DNA of 64,000 nucleotides from CALREJ01 sp964533375 (GCA_964533375.1 CAZHLW010000003.1:1-64000), one strand, 5' to 3'. Shown: positions 15,950-24,534, numbered from the stretch's first letter. Program-made: numbers and translations. Notes: generated by a model not told the origin, from the sequence alone.

Positions 15950-16330
15950 TTACGTCTTGGACAGAGTCGTGCGTCCGGATGTTCCTGTCTTCTTCTTACC
16001 GCGCTTCGTGCGGGCGTTTCTGCGGGACGTCTGACCGCGGACCGGGAGCTTCTTTCTGTGACGCATACCGCGCCAGGTACCGATATCCTGCAGACGCTTC
16101 ACATCCATGGAAACTTTGCGGACCAGTTCTCCTTCGGTCGTTTCCTGTTCGATGCGTGCGCGGAGGCGCGCTTCCTGTTCGTCGGTGATTGCTTCCGCTT
16201 TCGTATCAGGATCGATCTTGAGTTCTTCAAGAATGCGGCCGGACATGGGGCGACCGATTCCTTTGATGGCAGTCAGAGCGATTGCAATGCGCTTGTGTGC
16301 GGGGAGGACAACACCGGAGATACGGACCAT
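15950..16330 (-). CDS. rpsM: 30S ribosomal protein S13
   Basis: 126 residues. S13 is in the 30S head and contacts the 50S subunit and P-site tRNA. Seen: RISGVVLPAHKRIAIALTAIKGIG, EEQEAR-type helix DEQEARLRARIE, VRKVSMDVKRLQDIGTWRGMRHRK, and the conserved LPVRGQTSRRNARTKRGKKK. It follows rpmJ across a GGTTAAGG-repeat spacer. Confidence 0.98.
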   Translation of the reverse strand: MVRISGVVLPAHKRIAIALTAIKGIGRPMSGRILEELKIDPDTKAEAITDEQEARLRARIEQETTEGELVRKVSMDVKRLQDIGTWRGMRHRKKLPVRGQTSRRNARTKRGKKKTGTSGRTTLSKT

Positions 16331-16366
16331 AGGAGTTAAGGGTAAGGTTGAGGTTAAGGTTGAGGA
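16331..16366. repeat. GGTTAAGG/GGTTGAGG simple repeat between rpmJ and rpsM
   Basis: Degenerate heptamer repeat (GAGTTAAGGGTAAGGTTGAG and following), the same family as 15911-15949. Confidence 0.7.
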
Positions 16367-16495
16367 TTAGCCCTGGCGCTGCTTGTGCTTTGGGTTCTTG
16401 CAGCCAACGCGGACAACACGCTTTCCCCTGCCGTTGCGGCGGAGGAAGGTGAAGCAGTCTTTACAGATGCGCTTGACGGAAGGGCGTACTTTCAT
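16367..16495 (-). CDS. rpmJ: 50S ribosomal protein L36
   Basis: 42 residues: starts MKVRPSVKRICKDCFTF and ends GCKNPKHKQRQG. The zinc ligands C-x2-C and C...H of the zinc-binding form are present. The segment between the two Cys pairs (TFLRRNGRGKRVVRV) is a few residues longer than in typical 37-38 residue L36. Three bases after the infA stop, as in the usual infA-rpmJ-rpsM order. Confidence 0.97.
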   Translation of the reverse strand: MKVRPSVKRICKDCFTFLRRNGRGKRVVRVGCKNPKHKQRQG

Positions 16496-16498
16496 GGC

Positions 16499-16813
16499 TC
16501 AGGGAGTAGGAGTTGTGGAATTGGGGGTGGGAGCAGTTGCCGGCGGCGTTGCGGCCGGTCCCGTAATGCCCTCAATGGGCTGATCGGAACGGAAACGGTA
16601 CGTAATCCGCCCTTTCTGCAAATCATACGGTGTCATTTCCACGCGTACCCGGTCTCCGGGGAGGATATGCACGCGGTTAACGCGCATACGACCTGCCAGG
16701 TGACAGAGTAGTTCGTGATCTTTTGCTTGCGGACTCAGGATTTTGACACGGAAGGTGGCGTTTGGAAACGTTTCTTCCACAAGTCCGATGAGCTCTATTA
16801 CGTCCTTAGACAC
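16499..16813 (-). CDS. infA: Translation initiation factor IF-1 with extra C-terminal tail
   Basis: 104 residues, about 30 more than the usual 72. The first 80 form the S1-like OB fold (ELIGLVEETFPNATFRVKIL, LCHLAGRMRVNRVHILPGDRV, EMTPYDLQKGRITYRF). The tail is Pro/Thr/Ala-rich (GPAATPPATAPTPNSTTPTP). It starts with GTG. IF-1 binds the 30S A site during initiation. The AT-rich spacer upstream (16814-16986) probably holds the promoter of this block, but no clear hexamer pair stands out. Confidence 0.95.
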   Translation of the reverse strand: MSKDVIELIGLVEETFPNATFRVKILSPQAKDHELLCHLAGRMRVNRVHILPGDRVRVEMTPYDLQKGRITYRFRSDQPIEGITGPAATPPATAPTPNSTTPTP

Positions 16814-16986
16814 AGGGCAAACAAAAGAAAATGAACCGAAAAGGCCGAGGCATCCTACATACGCAGAAGAGCGTCAGCAAGCTCATTATCTGTGTTTTTG
16901 GCAAGATCTCCTACTTTGTGTTGCAAATTTAATAAAATGTTTTATAAATACAATATAGGACAACCCTGTCTATCCAAAAGCAGACA

Positions 16987-17847
16987 TTACTTGCCCATCG
17001 CTTCTTTCACAGCAGAAACACACTCTTCTTTTGATCCATGTAAAACCATCTCATCGCAGTGAACAGCATCTTTCGTCCGTACTGCCCGGTTTTGAATACA
17101 GTCGGAAAATCTGATGGAGGCAGCGTTAATAAAGTAGGTGCTGTTTCCAGGCACTTTTTTAAGATATTTTTTCAGATCCTCACATTTGTCCTGTTCCACC
17201 AGTGTAAGAAAGAGAACGGCATCCTCCTTTGCCTGCTGTGCATTCTGTCTCCGGCGATACTGCTGGTAGCCGGACATCAGAAGAAATAGCACCAGAAGAG
17301 AGGCGGACACGATAACGGTGCGCCGGATGTAACGGAAAGGCTGTGCCTGCGCCGGAACAACGGTCGCTCCCATAAGTGACCGGCACGTCACGACAATGAG
17401 AGTGGTAACGTACGCCCAGAAAAAGACAAAAAAGATCACAAAAAGAATGTCCAAAGGAATAAGAGACGAACGACAGACATCGCCACCCATCGACACAATT
17501 CTTTCGATCCACGCACCTCCTCCCGGCGCATCACCACAATCACCCGGCAGAAAAAGCATGGCAAGTCCCTGCACAAGCAGAAGGAAATAGACATCTTTCG
17601 TGTAGAGATTTATCCACTTCTCACCATTCTTTTCCGCAGACGCATAAACGCCAATGAGAACCGCCAGCCACAGAGCATACGGAACCCAACCGGCCATCCC
17701 GATAGCAATTGCCGTCCATCCTCCACCCGCCGCCATCCAAAAAAAGAGACTCAGAACGCTGTAGAAAATATACAGAACAACCGCCTCACTCCTCGAAAGA
17801 CAGAGAGTGAAGGGAAAGGATTCTTGTGATGTGAGTCGTAAGGGCAT
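16987..17847 (-). CDS. Multi-pass membrane protein of unknown function
   Basis: 286 residues, not recognised. About five or six membrane segments: near 24-44 (VVLYIFYSVLSLFFWMAAGG), 46-68, 86-100, 130-155 (IPLDILFVIFFVFFWAYVTT) and 180-197 (TVIVSASLLVLFLLMSG). It ends in a soluble C-terminal part of about 85 residues that contains Cys residues (CEDLKKYLKK, FSDCIQN, HCDEMVLHG, EECVSAVKEAMG). It lies between map and infA on the same strand, 12 bases after map, so it is probably co-transcribed. It is an unusual passenger in the spc region. Confidence 0.75.
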   Translation of the reverse strand: MPLRLTSQESFPFTLCLSRSEAVVLYIFYSVLSLFFWMAAGGGWTAIAIGMAGWVPYALWLAVLIGVYASAEKNGEKWINLYTKDVYFLLLVQGLAMLFLPGDCGDAPGGGAWIERIVSMGGDVCRSSLIPLDILFVIFFVFFWAYVTTLIVVTCRSLMGATVVPAQAQPFRYIRRTVIVSASLLVLFLLMSGYQQYRRRQNAQQAKEDAVLFLTLVEQDKCEDLKKYLKKVPGNSTYFINAASIRFSDCIQNRAVRTKDAVHCDEMVLHGSKEECVSAVKEAMGK

Positions 17848-17859
17848 ATGGACAGGTTC

Positions 17860-18606
17860 TTAGGCAAGCACTTCACAACCGTCGTCGGTCACGAGAATTG
17901 TATGCTCAAAGTGTGCCGCAAGCGATCCGTCTTCGGTCACAAGCGTCCAGCCGTCACGGGTGGTGCGGATATCGTCGCAGCTGACAGACACAATCGGTTC
18001 AATGGCCACAACCGTCCATGCCGGGAAGACCGGGCCGGTTCCTTTCTTGCCGAGGTTCGGAATATCGGGAATCTGGTGCAGTGTGCGGCCGAGTCCGTGG
18101 CCCGTGAGTGATCGCACAGGATGCAGTCCTTCCTTTTCGACCGACTCCTGAATGAGTGCGGAGATATCCCCCACCCGCACGCCGGGTTTCAGAAATGCCA
18201 CGGCATCAGCCAGAGCATTTTGTGTGACATGCAGCAGATGCTCAGCTTCTTTGCTGATGTTCCCGATGCCGACTGTGACGCAGGCATCGGTGTAGAGACC
18301 GTCGCAAATCACACCGCAGTCGAGGGAGACAATATCGCCATCCTGCAGCATGCGGTCCCCCGGCATGCCGTGCACACACTCGTCGTTTACCGATGCACAG
18401 ATAGTGAACGGATAGCCGCTGTATCCTTTGAATGCGGGCAGTCCCCCTTTCTCCAGAATGTACCTTTCGGCCATACTATCCAGCTCTATGGTCGTGATTC
18501 CTGCGACTGCTTCTTTGCGAAGCATTGCAAGACATCCGCTCAAAATGCGCCCTGCCTTGCGGAAGGATGCGATTTCATCGGCGTTGAAGACCTGGATGGC
18601 TGACAT
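17860..18606 (-). CDS. map: Methionine aminopeptidase, type I
   Basis: 248 residues. It removes N-terminal Met from new proteins using two metal ions. The metal ligands are visible: CASVNDECVHGMPG (His), VSLDCGVICDGLYTDAC (two Asp), SLTGHGLGRTLHQIP (His), VVAIEPIVS (Glu) and FEHTILVTDDG (Glu). There is no N-terminal zinc-finger extension. 18 bases separate it from adk; the adk-map-infA order is the classical spc arrangement, interrupted here by one membrane-protein gene. Confidence 0.97.
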   Translation of the reverse strand: MSAIQVFNADEIASFRKAGRILSGCLAMLRKEAVAGITTIELDSMAERYILEKGGLPAFKGYSGYPFTICASVNDECVHGMPGDRMLQDGDIVSLDCGVICDGLYTDACVTVGIGNISKEAEHLLHVTQNALADAVAFLKPGVRVGDISALIQESVEKEGLHPVRSLTGHGLGRTLHQIPDIPNLGKKGTGPVFPAWTVVAIEPIVSVSCDDIRTTRDGWTLVTEDGSLAAHFEHTILVTDDGCEVLA

Positions 18607-18624
18607 GAAACGAGCTTATAGGTT

Positions 18625-19182
18625 TCAGAGAGCAGCGACAATTCTTGCGTAGACTTCGTCCATTGTTCCCTCTCCATCTACATCGGCAACTTTCCCCTGT
18701 GCACGATACTCGTTGATAACGGGTTCGGTCTTTTCGTGGAAGAGTCCCATGCGGCGGCGGATGAATTCGGGATTCGCGTCGTCGGCTCTCCCCTGCTCCA
18801 GTGCGCGCTGCTGCACGCGCTTGAGTGCCTCCTCTTCGTTCACGGCCAGCTGCACGCAGCGGAAATCGCGGCCAAGACTTTGCATCATGTCATCGAATGC
18901 GGTTTTTTGATCATTATCGCGGGGAATACCGTCAAAGAGTAATGGCTCCGAAAGCGGGTGACTGCTGACCGCCGTGCGGACCACTTCCATAATGATCTCA
19001 AACGGCACCAGGTGCCCGTGATCAATGTATGATGCGACTTTGTGTCCGAGCTCCGTGTCGGTTGCGGCAATCTTTCTGAGTTCTCCGCCTGCTTCAAAAA
19101 TGGTATAGCCCTTTTCGGCGGCCAATCGTTTGGCTTGAGTTCCTTTGCCAGAACCTTGAATTCCAAAGATGAGGAGATCCAT
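18625..19182 (-). CDS. adk: Adenylate kinase (short LID)
   Basis: 185 residues. It converts ATP plus AMP to two ADP. The P-loop is GIQGSGKGT (canonical is GxPGxGKGT), the AMP-binding part is FEAGGELRKIA and FDGIPRDNDQK, and the region around RRMGLFHEKTEPVINEY covers the LID and following Arg. The LID is short and has no Cys4 zinc site. The N-terminus MDLLIFGIQG is standard. First gene of the adk-map-membrane protein-infA stretch, with a TATTCT box ten bases before the ATG. Confidence 0.95.
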   Translation of the reverse strand: MDLLIFGIQGSGKGTQAKRLAAEKGYTIFEAGGELRKIAATDTELGHKVASYIDHGHLVPFEIIMEVVRTAVSSHPLSEPLLFDGIPRDNDQKTAFDDMMQSLGRDFRCVQLAVNEEEALKRVQQRALEQGRADDANPEFIRRRMGLFHEKTEPVINEYRAQGKVADVDGEGTMDEVYARIVAAL

Positions 19183-19420
19183 GGGAGCGCAGAGAATAGC
19201 GAAGTTCCAGAGAAGTGCAATGTACGGTTTATCCCAATAGGTGCGTCATTGATGAAAAAGAGAATAAAGTCACATTTAACCTGCGAAAAGTACTTTTCTT
19301 CACTCTAGTAAGGAAAAGTAGACAGCGCTGCCACCTCATAGGATGATATGACCAGTACAGGCGGCAACGCTTGTTTTCGATCAGCGAGAATCGGTCATTT
19401 ACATATCGAGGGGAAATCAC
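19183..19420. promoter_or_regulatory. Divergent spacer adk / TPR-like gene with a 14-base palindrome
   Basis: The perfect palindrome GAAAAGTACTTTTC lies at 19285-19298, with a further GGAAAAGTA at 19312-19320. It sits midway between two divergent genes and could be an operator. The plus-strand gene has a purine-rich GAGGGGAAATCAC before its ATG. Confidence 0.4.
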
Positions 19421-20221
19421 ATGAAAAGGTATCTTTCTTGGGGGCTGGCCGTTGTGCTGTTATGGCTTACATGGAGACAGGCAGAATACGCCCGGCTGTA
19501 TCTGGCGGCACAGAAAGACGGATGGAAAGGGGAAACAGCAAAAAACGAATTGCTGCTTGCGTTCCCTGGAAAAGAAGAAGACCGCATTGCTTTCCTGCAT
19601 CTGAAAATAGCGGTCGGGAAAATGAATATAAAAAAACCGGACGAGGCGCTGTACCATTTGCACAATGCAAAATTGCTGTCGCCACGCTTCTACGGCTTCC
19701 ACAGTGATGCAGTAGAAGCGGTACATCTTTTAGGGCAACAAGGAAGAACGGAAGACGCACTACGAGAGTTCGAAGCGCTCTTTACGAAGGCAGAGGAGGC
19801 ATGTGCTCATCCGCCGGACAATCCAGACGAGCTGCTGAAAGAAATAGCTCCCCGGCTGCGACACAAGACTCCGTGGCGAACGAACTTTCGTCAGGTAGGC
19901 TACCAACTGCATCAGAACATAGGTCATGCCTTTGCGATCTTTTTGCTCAGGACGAAGAGAAAGGAATTCCGCGCTCCCGAGAGAGCACTGCAGATCGCAA
20001 AAGCAATGGCGGAACGAAATGAAGACAATGCGTTTTTTTGGGAGTTCTTGTCGTTTGTAGAGTATGAAAATGCTCATAACGACAAGGCCCTGCTTGCGCT
20101 CGATTACTGTGAAAATTTGCATCCACAAATGAAGTTCGTACCGGATAGCAGATGGAAACAGATGCGGCAGGCGGTCCTGAATCGCGAAGAATTCCCCCTG
20201 CAATTTCGGCTCCTACGCTGA
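19421..20221 (+). CDS. Membrane-anchored TPR-like protein
   Basis: 266 residues. An N-terminal membrane segment (residues 4-20, YLSWGLAVVLLWLTW) is followed by helical pairs that look like degenerate tetratricopeptide repeats (IKKPDEALYHLHNAKLLSPRF, GRTEDALREFEALF, HNDKALLALDYCENLHPQMK). The exact function is unknown; such proteins usually mediate protein-protein contacts. It has a plausible GAGGGG Shine-Dalgarno, unlike most genes here. Ends in its own terminator. With the next gene it forms a plus-strand insertion between secY and adk. Confidence 0.75.
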   Translation: MKRYLSWGLAVVLLWLTWRQAEYARLYLAAQKDGWKGETAKNELLLAFPGKEEDRIAFLHLKIAVGKMNIKKPDEALYHLHNAKLLSPRFYGFHSDAVEAVHLLGQQGRTEDALREFEALFTKAEEACAHPPDNPDELLKEIAPRLRHKTPWRTNFRQVGYQLHQNIGHAFAIFLLRTKRKEFRAPERALQIAKAMAERNEDNAFFWEFLSFVEYENAHNDKALLALDYCENLHPQMKFVPDSRWKQMRQAVLNREEFPLQFRLLR

Positions 20222-20224
20222 TCG

Positions 20225-20254
20225 ATTCCCTCGCCGGCCTTCCGGCGGGGGAAT
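20225..20254 (+). terminator. Terminator-like hairpin after the first TPR-like gene
   Basis: ATTCCC-CGCCGG pairs with CCGGCG-GGGAAT around the loop CCTT, followed by TTTGTTATA. It starts four bases after the stop codon. Confidence 0.8.
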
Positions 20255-20398
20255 TTGTTATAGGTAGATTAAAATGCCTTCAATCGCCAAATGATTGAGT
20301 TTTGTCATAGATAGTATACATTATGTGTACAGCCTTTGGGCTCTTATACGTGATCTTTTCACCACCGGTTCAGGAAATCCTCTCACTCATAGGAACAA

Positions 20399-21112
20399 AT
20401 GATGAAATTTGTAAAAAGTCAGATTGCCGCTCACCCGTACCTGTCGTTCGTCGCGCTTGTTGCAATCATCCTTTTTGTGAACCACATATTTACTTTTTTT
20501 ATGGTGCGCTACTCGGTCAGGATAAGTATGGCGCAGGTCCTGATGGATTGCGAACTTGGTAACAGTATGGACGCGGACGCACGGATCCAGTTGCAGTTTG
20601 ATACAGCTCCACCCGGATCCAGAGTGCGCAAAATCCGCGATGCGCACATGCATGCAAAGCTTCGCAACTGGGAAACTGCGTACAAACTCTGGCAGGAAAC
20701 GCTGAGTATGCCGACAGACAAGGAACGACAAGGAAAGTCCTTCCTGATTGAGTTGGGCGATACGTTTGCTCAGTACCACAAAACAGAGCACGCAATGGAC
20801 GTCTTCGATGATTTATTAAGACGATATCCCAACGACCCTGAGACCTGCGCGCATTATGCAATCTGGTTAAACAGATGGGGACACCCTAAAGAAGCGCTTG
20901 CATTGATGGAGATCATCATCAAAAGCGAGCCGAAAATACGCATCTTCGATGTGGTGCCGTACATACAGTACTTGCATCGCGCAGGGGAAAGCGACAGAGC
21001 TTTGGCGGTCGCCAAACAGGTGATCGCCGAAAGTCCCGCGTACTGGGAAGATGAACTCGCTAAGATACGCATGGAAGTGGCATCGATCGAGAAAACAATC
21101 GCCAGAAAATAA
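20399..21112 (+). CDS. Second membrane-anchored TPR-like protein
   Basis: 237 residues. N-terminal membrane segment (residues 14-36, YLSFVALVAIILFVNHIFTF), then TPR-like helical pairs: LRNWETAYKLWQETL, YHKTEHAMDVFDDLLRRYPNDPETCAHYA, GHPKEALALMEIIIKSEP and AGESDRALAVAKQVIAESP. Similar architecture to the preceding gene and probably a diverged paralogue. AGGA lies five bases before the ATG. The 144-base spacer upstream (20255-20398) is AT-rich and likely holds a promoter. Ends in a bidirectional terminator shared with the secY transcript. Confidence 0.8.
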   Translation: MMKFVKSQIAAHPYLSFVALVAIILFVNHIFTFFMVRYSVRISMAQVLMDCELGNSMDADARIQLQFDTAPPGSRVRKIRDAHMHAKLRNWETAYKLWQETLSMPTDKERQGKSFLIELGDTFAQYHKTEHAMDVFDDLLRRYPNDPETCAHYAIWLNRWGHPKEALALMEIIIKSEPKIRIFDVVPYIQYLHRAGESDRALAVAKQVIAESPAYWEDELAKIRMEVASIEKTIARK

Positions 21113-21143
21113 TATCCCGCGTTTCCTGAACCAATGAAAGGAT

Positions 21144-21180
21144 CAAAAAATCCCGTCTCCACTTGGACACGGGATTTTTT
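21144..21180. terminator. Bidirectional terminator between the TPR gene and the secY unit
   Basis: AAAAAATCCCGT pairs with ACGGGATTTTTT. A T-run exists on both strands, so it serves the plus-strand TPR gene and the minus-strand rplO-secY transcript. Confidence 0.88.
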
Positions 21181-21199
21181 CAAGAGGCAAAAGGACACA

Positions 21200-21394
21200 T
21201 CAATACAAACTCACCATGTTGATTCTGCAGGAGGCAGGCAGCTCATTTCCTACAACATCACAAACTCGCTGATGTTGCTGATTCGATAGACCGCAACATG
21301 CTCCATCGACTGCATCTGAAGAACATTCTCTTCTCTCCACTGGCGCGAGAGGCTTTTCTTCAGAAGTCGCCTCAGGCTGATCAGGTGTAGACAT
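21200..21394 (-). CDS. Small Cys-containing protein coupled to secY
   Basis: 64 residues, not recognised, no membrane segment. Five Cys in the C-terminal half (ECSSDAVDGACCGLSN, RVCDVVG, ASCRIN) could bind metal or form disulfides. Its ATG overlaps the secY stop (TGATG), and the terminator follows its stop by about 20 bases, so it lies inside the secY transcript. Position supports expression, but composition alone is not decisive. Confidence 0.5.
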   Translation of the reverse strand: MSTPDQPEATSEEKPLAPVERRECSSDAVDGACCGLSNQQHQRVCDVVGNELPASCRINMVSLY

Positions 21395-22674
21395 CAGACC
21401 AGCTTCTCGTAATCGTGCGCAAGCATCTGTGCATTTACCTGACGGATAAGTTCCATCACCACACCAACCATGATGATGAGTCCGGAACCGGAGATGATCA
21501 GGTTCTGGGCATCGAGGTTGGAGAACTTTGTAAAGACAATCGGAATGATGGCAACAAGTCCGAGGAAAATACCGCCCCAGAGGTTTAAGTTGTTGCTGGT
21601 TTTTGCGAGCATATCCGCAGTCTGCTTGCCCGGACGCATACCCGGAACGAAGCCGCCGCGCTTCTGAATGCTTTCTGCAAGTTCCACCGGCTTGAAGGTG
21701 ACCGACACGTAGAAGTACGTGAAGACCATCACGAGCAGGAAGTAGGCAATGATGTACGGGTAGCTCGGATTCTGTGCGTTGAAGTAGGTGTTGATACTAC
21801 TGACGAGCCACTGGAAGCGCGGAGCCGTCTGCAGGAACTGCGCGAGAATGGCAGGAAGTGTGATGAGAGAAATTGCAAAGATGATTGGCACCATGCCCGC
21901 CTGGTTCAGGCGGATAGGAAGACCTCCCTGCACGCCGCGGCCCGCACCCTGGTTTGCGTAGGTGATGGGAATCAGGCGGTGGGCATCAGTAAAGAGCACC
22001 ACGGCAATGAGCATGGCCAGAGAGATGAGTGCGAAGAAAATGAACGCGCCCTGGTTGCCGGTTGTGCCGGCCAGGTACATCGCGCTGATCTGTGTCGGAA
22101 TGTTTGCGACGATTCCCGCAAAGATGATGAGCGAAATACCGTTGCCGATTCCCTTCTCCGTAATCATTTCACCCAGCCACATCAGGAAGACGGAGCCACC
22201 TGTGACAAAGAGCATGGGAAGCAGAATGCCCGGGAACGAGAGATCGATGAGGTTGATGCCGCCGCGGCCAAGGAGAATGAGAAATCCGTAGCTCTGCAGG
22301 AAACACAGCGGGAAGCTGAGCCAGCGTGTGTAGCGGTTCATCACCTGCTGTCCCTGCTGACCTTCTTTGCTGAGTGCCTCGAGCTTCGGGAAAATAACAG
22401 CACAAAGCTGCATGATGATGGACGCATTGATGTACGGCGAAAGTCCAAGGAGTGCTACTGAGAAGTTATCGACCGCACCTCCTGTAAGCGATGCAAAGAC
22501 GCCAAGCAGTCCTCCGGTGTTCCTGCTTGCGAGGAACTGACTCAGTGCGATCGGATCTGTTCCGGGAATAGGAGTGTGTGCAAGGAGACGGTAGACGAAG
22601 AGCAGTCCGAGGGTAATCAGGATGCGCTTGCGGAGGTCTTTGGTATGCCAGATCTGGTGAAGGTAGCGGAACAT
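21394..22674 (-). CDS. secY: Protein translocase subunit SecY
   Basis: 426 residues with ten membrane segments. SecY is the channel of the Sec translocon. Seen: LITLGLLFVYRLLAHTPIPG (TM1), the plug region around GGAVDNFSVALLGLSPYINA, MQLCAVIFPKLEALSKEG, the cytoplasmic loop EMITEKGIGNGISLIIF, RGVQGGLPIRLNQAGMVPII and RGGFVPGMRPGKQTADML, the conserved C5 loop. Downstream of rplO by 79 bases. Given many secreted proteins in the window, it is the likely export route. Confidence 0.98.
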   Translation of the reverse strand: MFRYLHQIWHTKDLRKRILITLGLLFVYRLLAHTPIPGTDPIALSQFLASRNTGGLLGVFASLTGGAVDNFSVALLGLSPYINASIIMQLCAVIFPKLEALSKEGQQGQQVMNRYTRWLSFPLCFLQSYGFLILLGRGGINLIDLSFPGILLPMLFVTGGSVFLMWLGEMITEKGIGNGISLIIFAGIVANIPTQISAMYLAGTTGNQGAFIFFALISLAMLIAVVLFTDAHRLIPITYANQGAGRGVQGGLPIRLNQAGMVPIIFAISLITLPAILAQFLQTAPRFQWLVSSINTYFNAQNPSYPYIIAYFLLVMVFTYFYVSVTFKPVELAESIQKRGGFVPGMRPGKQTADMLAKTSNNLNLWGGIFLGLVAIIPIVFTKFSNLDAQNLIISGSGLIIMVGVVMELIRQVNAQMLAHDYEKLV

Positions 22675-22753
22675 AGAAAAGCGATGAACGCTGATAAGAA
22701 AGACTCAGGCGGATGGAACGATAGTCGACCGTTCTGTAGCCATTGTCAATGAA

Positions 22754-23197
22754 TTAAACGTGGATGAGCGTGACGGTGCCGCCTGACGCGGCGAGTGCGG
22801 CCTTGGCTGCCTTGGATGCTGCATGCACCTGGATATCGAATTTCTTCGACACGGTGCCCTGTCCCAGAAGCTTCACCAGTCTGCCCTTGCGGACGAGGCG
22901 CTTCTTCAAAAGGTCTGCAAGTGTGTAGGTTCCGGCCTCAAGAGTCTTTTCGAGGGTTGCAAGGTTGATGACTTCGAACGTTTTGTGGTTGACCGCAGTA
23001 AATCCGGACAGCTTCGGCTGGCGGCGGATGAGCGGGACCTGACCTCCTTCAAAACCAAAGCGGCGGCCCTTTCCTGTGCGGGACTGCTGACCCTTGGTTC
23101 CGCGTCCACCGGTGGCACCACCTTTACCGCTTGTACCACGCGCAATGCGCTTGGTCTTTCTGCGGGAGCCGGAGGCTGGACGAATGGAGTGCAACAT
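22754..23197 (-). CDS. rplO: 50S ribosomal protein L15
   Basis: 147 residues. Seen: RRKTKRIARGTSGKGGATGGRG (the Gly-rich N-terminal arm entering 23S rRNA), RFGFEGGQVPLIRRQPKLSGF and VNHKTFEVINLATLE, then VKLLGQGTVSKKFDIQVHAASKAA. In most bacteria rpmD (L30) lies just upstream; here there is none and an opposite-strand gene intervenes. It therefore needs its own promoter, and a candidate is present at 23207-23235. Confidence 0.97.
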   Translation of the reverse strand: MLHSIRPASGSRRKTKRIARGTSGKGGATGGRGTKGQQSRTGKGRRFGFEGGQVPLIRRQPKLSGFTAVNHKTFEVINLATLEKTLEAGTYTLADLLKKRLVRKGRLVKLLGQGTVSKKFDIQVHAASKAAKAALAASGGTVTLIHV

Positions 23198-23206
23198 GAG
23201 GCCGCG

Positions 23207-23235
23207 ATAGTACTTGGACAGACGTGGAAGTTCAA
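23207..23235 (-). promoter_or_regulatory. Candidate promoter for rplO-secY
   Basis: Reading leftwards: TTGAAC (23230-23235), a 17-base spacer, TACTAT (23207-23212), then nine bases to the rplO ATG. Needed because the plus-strand CAP gene cuts this part off from the main ribosomal transcript. Confidence 0.6.
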
Positions 23236-23374
23236 GGGGAATTGTGATGGGCTTCCGGCTTTCTGCTTTCAGCTTTTAGAGCTGTTTTGGATGTTTTCAG
23301 GTTCTTTTGATGTTTATAACCTTTGATGTCTTTTTATTGGCTAATATAAGCCAAAATAGTACCATAGACTGTAA

Positions 23375-23403
23375 TTGCTAATATTTAGTAAATATTGTAT
23401 AAT
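23375..23403 (+). promoter_or_regulatory. Promoter of the SLH/CAP-domain gene
   Basis: TTGCTA (23375-23380), a 17-base spacer, perfect TATAAT (23398-23403), 20 bases before the ATG, within an AT-rich island. Confidence 0.75.
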
Positions 23404-23423
23404 AGTAATAAGAAAAAAACCCT

Positions 23424-24533
23424 ATGTTCAGCCATATTCTCGCATCGGTGATGGTTGCCTTCAGCCTGCTTCCACAGACGGTGCAACCGGCAACAGAGCT
23501 GAAAACAGATGCGGTCACCCGGGCGGAGGCGGCAACGGCACTGCTCCTGGCGCGCAACCCGAACGTCGCGGTCATCAAAAACACCGGACAATTTCCGGAT
23601 ATTAAAAAGAGCGACTGGTTCTCCCCCTACATGCTCGCTGCGGAGCGTTTCGGCATTGTGAAAGCGGATTCCTATAAGTTGCTGCGCCCGCATACACGCG
23701 TGAATCGCGCGGAATTTTTGAAGATGCTCGCCTTCACTTTTACGGTGCCGACCGGTTACACGCACACCTTTACCGATGTCCCGAAAGACGCATGGTACAG
23801 CGAGTATGTTGGTATCGTGCGTTCATTCAAGTTGCCGCTGCAGGACAGCGCCACACAGTTCGGTCCGGAAAAACCCGTCACTCATGAAGAAGCACTCCAG
23901 TCTATCCAGACATTTGTGCGCCTCTACGATCCAACTGCAAAAACAATTCTCGATGAACAGCAGATCGCCATCGATCAGTCGCAGAATAATTTGTTCATTT
24001 ATAGCGTCATCTCCTCACGCAAAACAAAAGTCGTCTTCACCGCAGACAAACAGACAACCGCTCTTCAAAAGCCCGCCACTCCCCCGCCGTCCCTGCCGGA
24101 ACTGCGCACGCAGATTATCACGCTCGTGAATGCGGAGCGTCTGCAGGCGGGATTGAAGCCCCTCATCTACAGCACGCAGCTGGAACAGTCCGCCCAGAAG
24201 TATGCGGACGACATGGCAACAAACGGATTTTTCGGGCACGTGAGCCCAAGCGGCCAGACGCTCAAAGACCGCGTGGCGGCAACCGGCTACTATACGCAGT
24301 CGTACTCCGCGGATTGCCAGTGTATAAAAGGATTCTCGCTTGGGGAAAATCTGGGTCGCGGACAGAAGACTGCAGACGAAGTGATGGCGGACTGGATGAA
24401 ATCCCAAACGCACCGCGCGGCCATTCTCAGTCCGGACTATAGTGATATGGGTGTGGGGGTATCGTCCGGCATCTGGGTTGAGCACTTTGGAGGAACGTTA
24501 CTGCCGGGACAGAAGATTGCGGGAGCGAAGTAA
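23424..24533 (+). CDS. Secreted SLH plus CAP/SCP-domain protein
   Basis: 369 residues. The N-terminal signal peptide (MFSHILASVMVAFSLLPQTV) is followed by S-layer-homology-like repeats at about 28-150 (VTRAEAATALLLARN, FPDIKKSDWFSPYMLAAERFGIV, VNRAEFLKMLAFTF, FTDVPKDAWYSEYVGIV). A CAP domain lies at about 225-365: IITLVNAERLQAGLKPLIYS, SAQKYADDMATNGFFGHVSP, GENLGRGQKTADEVMADWMK, HRAAILSPDYSDMGVG. SLH repeats usually bind cell-wall glycans; the CAP domain's role in bacteria is unclear. It is inserted on the opposite strand between rpsE and rplO. Confidence 0.92.
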   Translation: MFSHILASVMVAFSLLPQTVQPATELKTDAVTRAEAATALLLARNPNVAVIKNTGQFPDIKKSDWFSPYMLAAERFGIVKADSYKLLRPHTRVNRAEFLKMLAFTFTVPTGYTHTFTDVPKDAWYSEYVGIVRSFKLPLQDSATQFGPEKPVTHEEALQSIQTFVRLYDPTAKTILDEQQIAIDQSQNNLFIYSVISSRKTKVVFTADKQTTALQKPATPPPSLPELRTQIITLVNAERLQAGLKPLIYSTQLEQSAQKYADDMATNGFFGHVSPSGQTLKDRVAATGYYTQSYSADCQCIKGFSLGENLGRGQKTADEVMADWMKSQTHRAAILSPDYSDMGVGVSSGIWVEHFGGTLLPGQKIAGAK

Positions 24534-24534
24534 C

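Noticed and set aside
20323..20562. Plus-strand 79-residue frame before the second TPR-like gene
   Set aside because: It overlaps the better-supported gene at 20399 in another frame and has no recognisable feature.
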